Below the pieces are notes generated by a model, which had not been told where the DNA came from, did not search any database, and worked only from the letters and a program-made list of their open reading frames with translations. From NCBI GenBank assembly GCA_022702705.1, contig CM040432.1, positions 50,928,540-50,992,539 on the forward strand: a stretch of DNA of 64,000 nt. Reading direction: 5' to 3'. Source of the stretch: Papilionanthe hookeriana x Papilionanthe teres (lineage: Eukaryota > Streptophyta > Magnoliopsida > Asparagales > Orchidaceae). The translations under genes were made by a program, and so were the position numbers. Positions 36,616 through 48,952 of the stretch are shown one piece after another (position 1 is the stretch's first letter; each line of letters starts with the position of its first letter).

Positions 36616-38024
36616 ACCCAACATTATTACTTCATCAAATATAGGTTTGTTTCCACATATGTAAGGTTTCAATCTGTGTCCATTGACTTTAAATATTCTT
36701 TTAATTTTTAAATCATTAATATTCCCAACACCATAAGGATGGGTTTTTATCACAATAATTTGCCCCGACCACCAAGACTTATGTTTTCCAAGAAATAGTT
36801 TCAATCTTGTATTGTATAGTAAAACCTCTTATCCAAGCTCAAATATTTTCTTAAAATCTTCTGATCATGCCAAATTTTCATCTTTTCATTATAAGTTTTG
36901 TATTTTCGTAAGTTTCATTTATGAATTCATCGAGCTCATTTAATTGCAATAATTGTTTATCGCCAGCATCTTTTAAATTATATTTAAATTCCTTTACAAC
37001 CCAATAATCTTTATGCTCCATTTTAACTGGAAAGTGACAAGTCTTTCCAAAAATGAGCCTATATGGAATCATTCCTATATGAGTTTTGTAAGCAGTCTTG
37101 TAAGTCCATAATGCATTATCAAGTCCAGCAGACCAATTTTTTCTATTAGGATTTTTAGCCTTTTCTAATATTCCTTTAATTTCATGATTGGACACTTCAT
37201 CTCGATCACTGGTCTGAGGATGATATGTTATGGCAATTCTATTTCTAATTCCATATCTCTCAGTTAAAGTATTAATTCTTTTATTTTTAAAATGACTTCT
37301 CACATCTGTAATGATCACTCTTGGCATTCCAAATCTGGTAAAAATATTTATCTTTAAAAATTTTGCTTCACTCTGAGCATCACAGTTGGGTAAACCAATT
37401 GCTTCAATACATTTAGAAACATAATTTGCAACTATTAAAAATATACATGTTTCCAAAATATGATATAAATAGTCCCATAAAATTCGATCCCCACACATCA
37501 AAAATTTCAACTTCCAAAGTAAAATTTAGGGGAATTACATTCTTTTTAGAAATATTGCCTACTCTATGACATTTATAATATGTTTTTTCATAAATATTAT
37601 TATCCCTAAATAAAGTAGGCTAATAAAATCCAGATTATAAAATTTTAAATGCAGTCTTATCCACTCCAAAATGTCCCCCAAAATCAGATTTATGACATTT
37701 TTGAATAATTTCTAGGGTTTCTTCAAATGGTAGACATCTTCAAATAAATTGATCCTTACATCTCTTATATAAATAAGGGTCATCCCAAAAGTAAAATCTT
37801 GCATCATAAATAAACTTCATCTTTTGGTGGCATGTTAATCAGTAGGGTAAAATATCACTAACTATATACTTAACTATATCAACATACCACAGAACACGTC
37901 ACTCAACAATAACATATAATTGTTCTTCAGGAAAACTTTCATTTTCATATTCAAAATTACCATAATTTTTATGTTCAAATGTTGTTAAATGATCAGCAAT
38001 TTGATTATTAAATCCCTTTCTATC
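36611..38024 (-). pseudogene. Athila A integrase and RNase H remnant
   Basis: The open frame 37510-36878 carries the integrase core: PRVIITDVRSHFKN (second Asp kept), YHPQTSDRDEVSNHEIK (Glu kept) and the RLIFGKTCHFPVKMEHKDYW block, followed at 36804-36611 by the C-terminal GKHKSWWSGQIIVIKTHPYG and FKVNGHRLKPY. In a neighbouring frame near 37470 the first catalytic block reads WGSNFMG where WGIDFMG is usual, so the first Asp is Asn. Upstream to 38024 the zinc-binding part and the end of RNase H can be followed with stops. The reading then stops abruptly at the B LTR. The frame 36804-36568 continues into L3 only by chance. Confidence 0.8.
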
Positions 38025-40325
38025 TGATCCCAGTTATTTATGCTTACATTTTATATATGAAGTGATACTTCTCTTTAATGATATCTCTTTATTTACAATG
38101 ACGCCAAAAACTCGATGTCAATGTAAATAAGAGTTTTAATTGATATTAAAAATGGGATACTATGCAAGTATACATATCATTATCAAGTAATATAAGACTT
38201 TCTGATTGAACCCCGAAATATCGAACCCGTAGGGAAAATGTTAAGTAGTTTTAACAATGAAAACAAAAAAATATTTTTTTGCACTTTAAGAAAGATCTTA
38301 CTCAAGCTAAAGTCAATATTCTAGAAAAGAAAGTTCAATTATTTTTGTTAATTTTTATAATTGAAATAAAAGTAAACAATAACTTTAAATAGATTTTTAT
38401 AAGATGAAAGCAAATGCAAATAAAATATTTTTTTCCTTATTATAAATCAGTAACAAGTCATGGAATTTGTTGTAGAAGTATCTAAAGTGTGTTGTGTAAA
38501 ATAGGAGCAACTATATTCTTTACCCTTGCTAGAGATGCTATAAAGAACGTAGGATAATCTAGTGTTTTAGTAATCTTGAAGACGGACTAGGCAGAAGAGA
38601 TACTAGCTCTCACTCTAGAGTTTCCTCTTTTTCCTCCACCTGGGGGCTAACATCAAGTATCAAGACATAAAACAATAAATCAAATTTGGAGATTTAGCCT
38701 GTCACTCTAAAGTTCTCTAATTCTACAACCATCAAAGTATATCTCCTTTTTTTTTAACTCAACCATATGGATTACATTATCACCCATATAATTTCATGTG
38801 ATTCTTTCCAATTGCTGACTAAGACAATACCATACCGGTTCTTACATGTTCTCACAACATATATTAACATATTAATTAATTAATTCAAGAAGTAAATGAA
38901 GTGCAAGGTTTTGAATCATCACAGCTTCTTCCAACATTGATTTCCTATAGTTGATATAACAACCATTCACAACTTAATTATTTCATAGTTTTATAGAAAA
39001 AAATAGTTAAAACTACTCAGAATTCTTGGAGAAAATACCATCACAACTTGGTTTAAAAGTATAAATTATAGTGAAAACACAAGAAGTCTTAATTAAAAAC
39101 AAAATGTAATAACAAAGATAAAGACTTATCTGAAAATACTCTCCACAAACTCTTGAAGTTCCTTTAAAAACTTTTTCTTTACTTAAAATACTCCTCAGAG
39201 GTTGGTGCCCAACTCTAATGATTCCAAATCTCACTTCTAATCCTAATACAAACTATATTAAAGTAAGTAGAAATGGTGAAGTCGAGTGGTGTGCTACTAA
39301 AAACTCTCCTCCATAATAAACATAAACTACACACCCTCTAATAACAACCACTTTTCTAATCTTCAAGTCATCTTTTTATATTTTTCCAACATGTGCCTTC
39401 GTATCTCTTCAAATTATGTCCATGTTCAATGAATCCTCCAAGAGATGCATCCATTCAAGGGTAATTTAAATTAATTTTGGTGTCAATAGGAAGTTACCCA
39501 CGTTTGTACTAAGAGATGCCTCAAAAACATCTTCAAAAAGGTGCCTAAAATTAAATAACTCCTCTAAAGTAACTGTCACGCGTACAAGTGAGGTCTTGAC
39601 ACTTAGCCGCAGGTCTTCTGGCGTGCATGCTCCAAATCTGGGCGCATAGTCATGGGGCTCTAGCGCGTAAGCACAGGCCTAGGTGCTTAGCCACCAAAGA
39701 TCAATTTTGCACCTTTCTTCATTTTCGCTCCAAATTTAGTACTTTTTCACTCCTTTCATTGCAATCATCCATTTAATCATACCTACAAGAAAAATACACA
39801 AAATGCATTCCATTAAAGTGTAATATCATCAAAAATAGGTATAAAAATGTGTATTTTTATATATTTTAGTTGTATCAAAATCCCCCAAACTTCAAATGTT
39901 ACTTGTCCTCAAGTGACAGTATAATCACATAAAATCAAACAAGCAAATTCTGTGGATGAGTTTCTTTAGGAGTTTCTAAAATTTTGTTCTAGAAATGTAG
40001 TACTTCAATTTAGAAAAAAATTTAGTAAATGAGGCCAATTTAAAGTTTAGAAATCTCCTAGGCAAAGATTATTGAAAAATATGAGTTTCTATCTTATTCA
40101 GAAATACTTGTAGATTTTTTAAAATATAGAGCTTAGGCATTTTATTTTCTTTACTAAAAAATATTTACTAAAAATAATTATACTGACTATATTATATTCA
40201 TATGCTTCAAGATTTTCTCAAATCTTATACTCTAGAAAGATCAGGTGTGGAACCATTTTTTATTAGGCATTTAAATCTTCAAGCTTCTCCTTCCTTTTTC
40301 ACATACTATTTTTCACTTTTTCTTT

Positions 40326-40357
<32 letters not shown>

Positions 40358-40787
40358 ATAGGCGGGGAGGACTATATCTAAATAGGCCTTTGATAATTTT
40401 GAATTCCACCCTTCCTTTCCTAAAGCATAAGGTAGATATATATCTTTAACTTAGAAATATAATAAAAGTTTTGAAAATTATTTTCAATACAAGAAATTTA
40501 AATATTAAAAATAAAAGTCTAATCCTTCTATTTTTTTCAAAAATATAGCTTTTCCTACTAAAGATAGTTACAAAATATTTATCATTTCTTCACTAAGAAA
40601 TTTTTAACTTAAAATTTTTCATCATTACTATAAATTTTAACAAAATTCTCTAACTCATTTCTATATTCAAAATTTTACTTCCCTAATATAAATTCATACA
40701 CATAATTATTTGTCAATCAAAATCCAAATTTTATTTATAGCACATTTGAGAACAAATAAAGTTTAAGTTTTTAAAAATTATTTTTCA
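38025..40787 (-). mobile_element. Athila B 3' LTR, 2,763 bp
   Basis: On the plus strand it begins TGATCCCAG at 38025 and ends TTTTTCA at 40787, directly before the C10 run that is the element's polypurine tract. Its start matches the B 5' LTR at 48953 for more than 400 bp. It sits directly against the A RNase H at 38024 with no primer-binding site or gag between them, which fits insertion of B into A. Landmarks are a GC-rich module (39600-39710), CCCCCAAACTTCAAATGTTAC (39882-39902) and a pyrimidine tract (40315-40357). Some short ORFs here (39013-39234) are not called. Confidence 0.75.
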
Positions 40788-40798
40788 TCCCCCCCCCC
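40788..40798 (-). other. Athila B polypurine tract
   Basis: Ten consecutive C on the plus strand (40789-40798) give G10 on the element strand, right at the 3' LTR border. This is the expected plus-strand primer. Confidence 0.75.
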
Positions 40799-41397
40799 AA
40801 ACTTTAAAGTTTTTGTTATGATAAAACATTTAAGTATAGTAAAGAGATACATGGGTAGGAATGAAAACTATAAGTATCAAGCTTGCAGGAATTTTTATAT
40901 CTTAAATATGTAAGTACAACAATTAAAAATAGGAGTAAAAACAATAAGATCAAATTTTAACTTTTCATTTATGAAAAAATTCAAAAGACTTCCAAAGTAG
41001 TGGAGGAAATAAAAGAAAATTCACACACACTTAAACAAAAATCCACAACTACAATATATGGTAGTGAATTGAAAAAGTTAAGCATGAAATTTAAATAGTG
41101 GATTTTAATAGTGTTTTAAACCTTCTTAATAGTTTTAGGAATAAGTTCTACACTAAAAAACAAAGTACACTACAAATTCACTAACACATTTACTACCACA
41201 AAGACTCCAAACATTCATTTCACATAATACAAACAAACAACATCCATAAATAACATGGAAACAAACTAAAGTCTCTCACCATCTAATACATCAATCAGTA
41301 AAATCCAACCATAAATAGAAAGTTAACAACTCATACAGAATAAAAATTTCAAACATACAACATAACATAATAGTTCACAACACATACAAAACGTAAA
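40799..41397 (-). other. Athila B region between env-position ORF and 3' LTR
   Basis: AT-rich, homologous to 25849-26222 of A but longer. No ORF supported. Confidence 0.6.
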
Positions 41398-42960
41398 TCC
41401 TAATCCTCATCTCCTTCCTCATCATCATCTTTTTCATTCCAAGCACGAGTAGGCTCATATGGGGTAAAGTGAGAATGTAGAAATCACACAGCACTATAAT
41501 CTCCTATGATCAATCTATCCATATAACTGTGATAGTTCTCCTCATATTCACTATGTCTCTGTAGATAATCCCCAATATGTTCTACATTTCCTTCTATATC
41601 ATGAACTTTATCCACAATATAATTTATATTATCTTACATTTTATTCAACAGTTCTACTTGCGAATAAGAAAACTGACCTGATGATGTCTGAGATGTAGAA
41701 GCAAGAGATGTACAAGTAGCATAAGTAGATGCACCATAAGCTCTAGAGAATCCTCCTCTCCAGCAAAAAAGGGAATGCTCAGCATATGTCTTAACATTCA
41801 TACTAGAAATTGGCTTAAGATGTTGAAGGACATTTTCCTAATTTTCAGATCTTACACCATCCCGCTCACATAATGAATGTATAAGGTAGAAAATCCCATA
41901 CTTGCAGTAGGAGCAGCTCTGGCAAAACTCTAAATATAATCATAAATAATCTTCCCGATATCAATCACCTTTCCCTACTAAATACAGTAATTCAATGAAG
42001 CTCTTTCTCTCGTTACCTCACTCTGATGATTTGTAGGAATCAACTTGGATGATATAAAATAATGTCAAGCTTAGAGTTGGCATTCAACTTTGTAGGGAAG
42101 TTAACTCTTCTCTCAATAGTTATTTTCCATAATCCTCTTTCATAAGCTAAAATAGAAATGATTTCATCCAATTCTTGCTTTATAGGATTATAATTTGAAT
42201 AAACCAAATGTAGTTGGCAGTAATAGGTATCGTTTATTACCTCAATAATAAAATGAAGCAACTGTCCTTGAACCATCACAAAGTTCTCTTCTGACTCAGG
42301 GAGATTTGCATAAAACTCTCGTACAACAGAAATTACAGCTACGGCCAAAAAATAACAGAATATGTCCCAAATTCTTCTAATAATCATGTCATCTATCACT
42401 CCACCGGGCTTATCAAAGCCTCGCTGTTGAATCGATTCACATGATTGTAGAGCTTGCACTTATTGATTAAAGCATTTTTACTAAAAATCAAACAAATAAA
42501 AAAGTACAAACCACAAGTCTTTAATTCAAGATTCTTGGATAAGATCTCTTCTTTTCTCACACTCAAACACATTAAACAAAACACAAAACAAATACTTAAA
42601 AAATAACAAACTTGTAACACACAACAATTCATAAAACACTAAACACTAACAACAAACATAACTAACTCACAACTTAATACAACTCAAGAACTTAATTCCA
42701 TTCTTCATTAGGTGGAACATATCCAGAACCTCCATTAGTTTCATCTGAACCATTTGGAATATAGGTTTGATTAACAAGCGATGTTTGAAAATTCTTACTG
42801 AATCTTGTTCTATCCATTTGTTCTTCAAAAACATCGCTTTATTCCCCACTTCAACATGACTAGTATGACTAAATTGCATCTTTAAGTGCCATCCAATATG
42901 TGTTATATGTGTGTTAGTTTCATTTATCTTTGCAATCTACTCTACTATTCCTTAAATACT
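41398..42960 (-). pseudogene. Athila B env-position ORF region (plant transposon protein type)
   Basis: The best-kept part is 42459-42040, reading REFYANLPESEENFVMVQGQ and LDEIISILAYERGLWKI, which resembles the putative plant transposon protein domain found downstream of pol in Athila elements. The remaining reading is broken: 42960-42667 corresponds to the coiled 28539-28243 ORF of A, and 41480-41398 to the acidic tail of A (Glu/Asp codons with interruptions). No membrane segment or signal peptide is visible. Position and domain suggest an element-encoded accessory protein of unknown role. Confidence 0.6.
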
Positions 42961-43538
42961 AACGACTAGATATCCATTATATAAGTCTTATGCACTCTCA
43001 CAAATGAACTTCTTCTTGTTTGCATCCTCTTTCTTCTTAATTTCACTCTCCCAAGAAGACATTTTTGTGACTTAAACTCTTCCTTTAGGCTCTTAGGATG
43101 AAAATTTGGAATGGGATGAATATCTTTTGATCTGGTTCCTATTTCTAGGGTTTAAATGCTTTAGAATAGTCGTCCCACATTCATAAACCATAAAATCACA
43201 TCCCATACAACTTCCCCACGATTAAGACTTCTTAAAACCCATTTTCACATTTTTCATAACTCCAGCGCCTAAGCGCCAACTGCTGGCGCTTAGCCGCCAA
43301 TGCTCATTTTTGCACAGGTCTGTCAAACGTCTAAATAATCATTTTAATTCATCCAATTTAACAATTAAGGTCTCATTAGTCTCCACTAACATAGTATAAT
43401 CAAAATACTACCATATAATTCTTACTTCAAACCAAACAAAACACAAAAAAATAAACTTAAAACAAAGCACACCGATAACTATGGGTTGCCTCCCACAAAG
43501 CGCTTGGTTTTATGTTGTCAGCCCGACATACCCAATAT
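42961..43538 (-). other. Athila B spacer after integrase, with GC-rich module
   Basis: No ORF. At 43260-43320 there is CCAGCGCCTAAGCGCC and CTGGCGCTTAGCCGCC, a near-palindromic GC-rich patch, equivalent in position to 28795-28910 of A. The sequence GGTTGCCTCCCACAAAGCGCTTGG (43484-43507) is shared with A and C. Confidence 0.6.
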
Positions 43539-44640
43539 TTATTTTGGGTGACCCAACATCATATTTTCATCAAGTTTAAGTTGATCTACTGAGAAATAAG
43601 GTTTCTGTCTATGACCATTTACTTTAAATATTTTCTTAGTTTTAGGATCTTTAATATCCATAGCATCATAAGGATAAAATTTTATTACAATAAATGAGTC
43701 CATCCACCTAGATTTAATTTTTCCAACAAATAATCTTAATATGGAATTGTATAGCAAAACTTGCAATCGTAGCTTAATATTTTTAGTCAGAATCATAAAA
43801 TCATGCCACATCTTCATCTTTTTTTTTATATATCTTACCACTTTCATATGATTCATTCCTTATCTCTTCAAGCTCATTTAATTGCAATAATCTTTTCTCA
43901 CCAGCATCCTTTAAATTATAATTGAACTCTTTAATAGGCCAATATGCTTTATGCTCAACTTCAACTCGTAAATGACAAGCTTTCCCAAAAACTAGCCCAT
44001 ATGGGTACCTTCCTATAGGAGTTCTATATGCAGTCCTATAAGCCCACAAAGCAAAATTCAATTTGATTGATCAATCCTTTTTGTTTGGATTAATAATTTT
44101 TTTAAAAACTTTTTAAATTTCTTGATTAGTAATTCAACTAAACCACTAGTCTGAGGATGATAAGCAGTAGCAATTTTATGGATAATATGATATTTCTTTA
44201 CTAGTTTTTCCATAATTGCATTTCTAAAATGACTTCCCCCATCAGTTATGATTACCCTTGGCATTCAAAATCTACAAAATATGTTATTTCTTAAGAACAT
44301 TGCAACACTTCAAGCATCACTTCAGGTAAAGCAATGACTTCTATTCTTTTAGATACATAGTCTAATGTTATTAATATGTATAAATTTATGAAAGATGGTA
44401 TAATGGTCCCATGAAATCAAATCCCCAAACATCAATTATTTCAACCTCCAACATATAATTGAGTGGCATTTCATTTCTTTTAGAAATATTGCCTACACAT
44501 TGACATCGATCACAACTTTTAATATAAGCATTAACATCCTTAAAAATTGTTGGCTAATAAAATCCAGATTGTAGAATTTTATATGCAGTTTTATCAACAC
44601 CAAAATGTCCCCCAAAATCAGAATCATGGCATTTTTGAAT
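43539..44640 (-). pseudogene. Athila B integrase
   Basis: Blocks in order along the minus strand: a zinc-binding segment (about 44640-44470), the core with PRVIITDGGSHFRNAIMEKL (44264-44205, catalytic Asp present), AYHPQTSGLVELLIKKFKKF (Glu present), WAYRTAYRTPIGRYPYGLVFGKACH (44046-43972) and the C-terminal FVGKIKSRWMDSFIVIKFYPY and FKVNGHRQKPYF (43739-43580). The frame changes at about 44060, 43830 and upstream of 44264. It would insert element DNA; it is not functional as it stands. Confidence 0.82.
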
Positions 44641-45150
44641 AATTTCATAAGTTTCTTCTAATGGTACACTTCTTTGAATAATTAAATCTTTTCCTTGTTT
44701 ATATAAAAAAAGTCATCCCCAAAATAAGTCTTAGCTTCAGATAAAAATTTCTTCCTCTGTTGGTATGTCAAACTATTAGGTAAAATGTCACTAACAATAA
44801 AGTTATCAATATCGGCATACCATGGAACACGCCACTCATTAATAGTGAACAAATTTTCATCAAGAAAATGCTCATTAATTTCTTCAACAGAAAAGAGAGA
44901 TTTTTCATTTTCAAGCCTAGACAAATGATCAACAATTTGATTATCAGCACCCTTTCTATCCACCATCTCAAAGTAAAATTCTTGTGAAAGAAGAATCCAT
45001 CTTATAAGTCTTAGTTCTGCACCCTTCTTTTTCAATAAATATTTAATGGTAAAATGGTTAGTATGCACCACACATTTAGTTCCAAGTAAATATAATATGA
45101 ATTTATCAAAAGCATATACTATAGCTAATAACTCTTTCTCAGTCATGGTA
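44641..45150 (-). pseudogene. Athila B RNase H
   Basis: The open frame 45146-44682 reads TEKELLAIVYAFDKFILYLLGTK, TNHFTIKYLLKKKGAELRLIRWILLSQEF and DRKGADNQIVDHLSRLE, the standard gypsy RNase H landmarks including the C-terminal D-x-L-S-R-L end. The upstream part near 45230 (SDYAIGAVLGQ) also belongs to it. An internal stop lies at about 45160, between the two parts. Confidence 0.8.
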
Positions 45151-46507
45151 TAATTAATTTAAGCTTCATTAAGAGTTCTATTAGCGTAGTAGAATACTTT
45201 AAAAAATTTTTGATGTTTTTGTCCTAAAACAGCTCCAATAGCATAATCACTTGCAATCAGCTTAAATGATTTTAGGCATTCTTCATCAAAATTAAAAATT
45301 ACATCTTTCTCCAATAAATGGCATAGAGACTTAACAATTTTTGAAAATTCTTTAATATAATGCCTGTAGAATCCAACATGTCCTAAAAAACTCCTAATCT
45401 CCCTTACATTTGTTGGGCAAGGTAAATTAGCGATCACTTGAATTTTTGCAGGTTCTACTTCCATACCTATTTTTTAAAATTTGATGTCCCAAAACAATTA
45501 CTCCTACTACCATAAATTGGCATTTTTCCCAATTAAGGACTAAATTTGTTTTTTCATAGCGTTTAAGAGCTTTAGATAAATGTTCTAAACATGATTCAAA
45601 TGAAATTCCAAACACTAAATAATCATTCATAAATACCTCAATTCCTTTTTAATTAAATCACACAAAATTGTCATCACATGTTTTGAAATGTAGCAGGGGC
45701 ATTACATAAACCAAAGTGCATTCTTCTAAAATAAAATATACCATAAGGACTGGTGAATGTTGTTTCTCTTGATCCTCAGGAGAAGTTTGTATTTGGTGAT
45801 AACCAATATATCCATCCAGAAAACGAAAGTATTTATGCCCCGCTAGTCTATCCAACATTTGATCTAGAAAGGGTAGTGGAAAATGATCTTTCCTGGTGGC
45901 AAGATTTAATTTTCTATAATCAATGCATATTCTCCATCTCCTAACTTTTCTTGTTGGTATTAGTTCATTCTTTTCATTAATAGTTGCATTTACTCCTCTT
46001 TCTTAGAAACACAGTGAATAGGACTAACCCATGCACTATCTGAAATAGGGTAGATAATTCCATCATCTAACCACTTTAAATTTCTTTCTTAAAAACTTCT
46101 TTCATAATGGGATTTAATCTCCTTTAAGGATCAACCCTGGGTTTGCAGTTTTCTTCCATAAGGATAATGTGCATACAAATTGAATGACGGATTCCTTTAA
46201 TATCAGTTATGGTCCATCCATAGGCTTTCTTATATTTCTTTAAAGTTTCAAGCAAACACTCTTCTTCTTCAGTAGTTAATTTCAATGAAATTATAACAGG
46301 AAAAGTTAAGGAATCACCTAAAAAGGTATATTTTAAATGTTCATGAGGTAATTTCAATTCAAATTCAGGAGGTTTTTCAATTGATGGACAAAAAGATTCA
46401 TTTTTCTTTATCATGTCCAAAACTTCATAACTTTGTTGAACATAATTTAAATCTTCCATATTAAAATCATCATAATATTGTGCTTCCTCTTCTTGATCGT
46501 GTTCCAA
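45151..46507 (-). pseudogene. Athila B reverse transcriptase, active site lost
   Basis: Read on the minus strand: GIRHSICMHIILMEENCKP (about 46190), RRLNPIMKEVFKKEI (about 46110), SDSAWVSPIHCVSKK, RICIDYRKLNLATRKDHFPLP (about 45920), LDQMLDRLAGHKYFRFLDGYIGYHQI (about 45860-45790), FGLCNAPATFQ (about 45700) and VFMNDYLVFG (about 45640-45610). The last is FMDD in relatives; here the first Asp is Asn, which removes a metal ligand. NLVLNWEKCQFM and EIRSFLGHVGFYRHYIKEFSKI follow. Several frame shifts separate the blocks. Residues 1-100 of the 46507-46124 frame are the linker from the protease. Confidence 0.85.
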
Positions 46508-46611
46508 CTTTTCACTTTTAGATTATTCTTCATAATTTGCTTTAAAAAGGCATTCACTCAGATATCTCATTACATTCATCATCTTTACTTTTTGCAGGAT
46601 ATTTCATTGAT

Positions 46612-47019
46612 TTAAATATTAAATGTAATAGTTTGATCATTGACACGCATAGTTAATTCCCTTTTCTGCACATCTATCATTGCTCTTCCTGTAGCTAGGA
46701 AATGTCTCCTCAAAATAATAGGTATCTCCTTATCTTCTTCTATATCAAGCACAATGAAATCAACAGGAAAGATAAATTGATCCACTATTACTAAAATATC
46801 TTCTATAACTCCTTTAGGATATGTTATCGAACAATCTGCTAACTGCAGAGTTATAGTAGTTGGGGTTATTTCTCCTAATCTCGGTCTTTTAAATATAGAT
46901 AATGGCATAAGGTTAATGCTTAAATCTAAATCACATAAAGCTTTCTCATAAAATTTGTCTCCAATTGTACATGGAATTTTGAAGCTACCAGAATCTTTAA
47001 GCTTTACTAGAAGCTTCAT
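46612..47019 (-). pseudogene. Athila B aspartic protease, active-site loop altered
   Basis: The open frame of 135 codons covers the whole retropepsin-like region: LKDSGSFKIPCTIGDKFYEKALCD, then LDLSINLMPLSIF where relatives have LGASINLMP. The catalytic D-L-G-A-S loop thus reads D-L-D-L-S. The remainder, with ITLQLADCSITYPKGVIEDILV and FIVLDIEEDKEIPIILRR, is well preserved. It would process the polyprotein; the lost Gly predicts inactivity. The frame is open but the loop change suggests drift after loss of function. Confidence 0.8.
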
Positions 47020-48700
47020 ATGAATTATTACACTGCATTATTCACTAAATGCAACGGTCTGATTATCTTCAAACTTCCTTTTTATGTTAAGGATATCCTT
47101 CATAAACTTCATATAACTTGGCATTTGTTCTAAGGCTTCAACAAATAGAATATTAATTGTATGTTTCTTAAAAATCTCCGAGAATTTTAAAAATTACTTA
47201 TCCAACTTTTGTTGTCGAAGTCTCTGAGGAAATGGTGGTGGTGGCTTTTCTAAATCAATTTTTGGTGGAGAAATAGGTCTTTCCAAACCTTTTGGAGCGT
47301 CCTCTTTTAGTTCTTCAATCTTTTCTTTCTCTACTTCAATCTCATTTTGAACTCTACCTTCCAACTATCTTCCACTTCTCAGCTAAACAGGTTTTACATG
47401 CTCTTTATTTTTTTCTCTTAGATTTATCTCTGTATTACTCATAAGTGTTCCTTGGGATCTATTACTTAATGTCTTTGTTATTTGTCTCACTTGATTCTCA
47501 ATGTTTCTAATTTTAGCTCCTTGACTTTGCAATTGATTTCCCATTTGTAACACCACTTCTTCTATATACAACTTCTTCTCCTTAAATTGTGAAGTATTGT
47601 TAAAATCTGGAGGATAAGTAGGTCTATAATTATTATTATTCCCTTGGTTGTTCCAATTCCCCAATGGGTTTACTTGATTGTTCCACCATTGTTGATTACT
47701 AGCATCCAGATTATTGTTATCCCAGTTAAAGTTTGGATGGTTCTTCCATCCTGGGTTATAATAATTGGAATATAGGTTATTAGGCTTATTTATGGAATTC
47801 AATATTTCTAATGATGTTTAGGAATCTTCCATTTGGCCTAATGAATTTTCTTCAATTATTAAATTTAGTTGAGAAAAATTCATTCCAAATTGTTCTATCT
47901 TCCTTAAAATTGCAACAACTTGATTTGCTAACATTACAAAAGCATCAGATTCGTGAATAATGGCTATCTTTTTAGGATTTACCCTGAGAAGGCCATTGAA
48001 AATTATTTGTAGTCATTTCATCAATTAAAGCATAAGCGTCATTAAACCGTTTAGACATCAATGAACCACCAGCAGCAGCATCGATAATAGATCTAAGAGA
48101 TCCAACTAATCCATTATAATAACTTTAAATTTTTAACCAATCTGGTATCAAATGATGCGGACACTTTCTTAGGAGATCTTTAAAATGTTCCCATGATTTA
48201 TAAATAGATTCCCCTTTAAACTGGGAAAAAGATATAATATCATTTCTAAGATTTACAGTCTTTGATGGTAGAAAATATTTAGCAAGAAACTTTTGTAATA
48301 AATCACCCCAAGTTCTGATAGATCAATGTGCTAACAAATTTAACCAAATCATATTTTTATCCCTCAATGAGAAAGGAAAAAGTCTAAGTCTAATAGCATC
48401 ATCTGAAACACCATCATATTTAAATGTAGAATACAATTCTAGAAAATTGGCAAGATGTAAATTTGAATCCTCAGTTGATGCTCCCCCAAACTTATTATTA
48501 GATACAATTTGGATAATAGCAAGTTTAAGTTCAAATAAATTAGCCGCTACAGTAGGATTTTGAATACTACCATGAAATTCATCTATTGTAGGGTTAGCAT
48601 AATCTCTTAAAGGTCTAAATTTTTGATGGATTTCAGCATTTTGATTATTTTGATTTGTCATTTCTTGAATATTTTTGTCTTTTTCTGTATTTTTAATTTT
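47020..48700 (-). pseudogene. Athila B Gag
   Basis: The N-terminal frame 48661-48323 reads RPLRDYANPTIDEFHGSI, NNKFGGASTEDSNLHLANFLELYSTFKYDG and AIRLRLFPFSLRDKNMIWLN, the characteristic Athila Gag core. About 48322-47810 continues it in broken frames. The C-terminal frame 47802-47383 has NNLYSNYYNPGWKNHPNFNW, Asn-rich stretches and a coiled helix (QMGNQLQSQGAKIRNIENQV), typical of this family. The start at 48661 follows the leader by about 270 bp from the primer-binding site. Confidence 0.85.
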
Positions 48701-48928
48701 TTTGATTTTTTTATAGTTCTTTCTAATTCAAAATTGTAAGATGAAAATCCTTCAGAACGTGAACCATGCATACACTATTATAAATCACAATAAAATAATA
48801 CAAAAAAAACTACACAACAACAATATCCTAAAATAAATATAACAAGTTTAAATAAGACTTTAAAAAGTAAAAATTAGTTTTTCTAAAAATTTTCTTCAAA
48901 TATTATTTTAACTATTTTCCTGTTATTT
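48701..48928 (-). other. Athila B leader
   Basis: Non-coding, AT-rich DNA between the primer-binding site and gag. No further motif seen. Confidence 0.55.
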
Positions 48929-48946
48929 TCCTCAGTAATGGTGCTA
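48929..48946 (-). other. Athila B primer-binding site, degenerate
   Basis: On the element strand it reads TAGCACCATTACTGAGGA. The usual Athila primer-binding site TGGCGCCGTTGCCGGGGA, complementary to the 3' end of tRNA-Asp, differs only by G-to-A or C-to-T type changes at six positions. It lies six bases inside the LTR border. Confidence 0.7.
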
Positions 48947-48952
48947 AAAACT

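Noticed and set aside
41398..42460. Calling an envelope gene in Athila B
   Set aside because: Position fits, but no signal peptide, transmembrane segment or glycoprotein-like cysteine pattern can be read.
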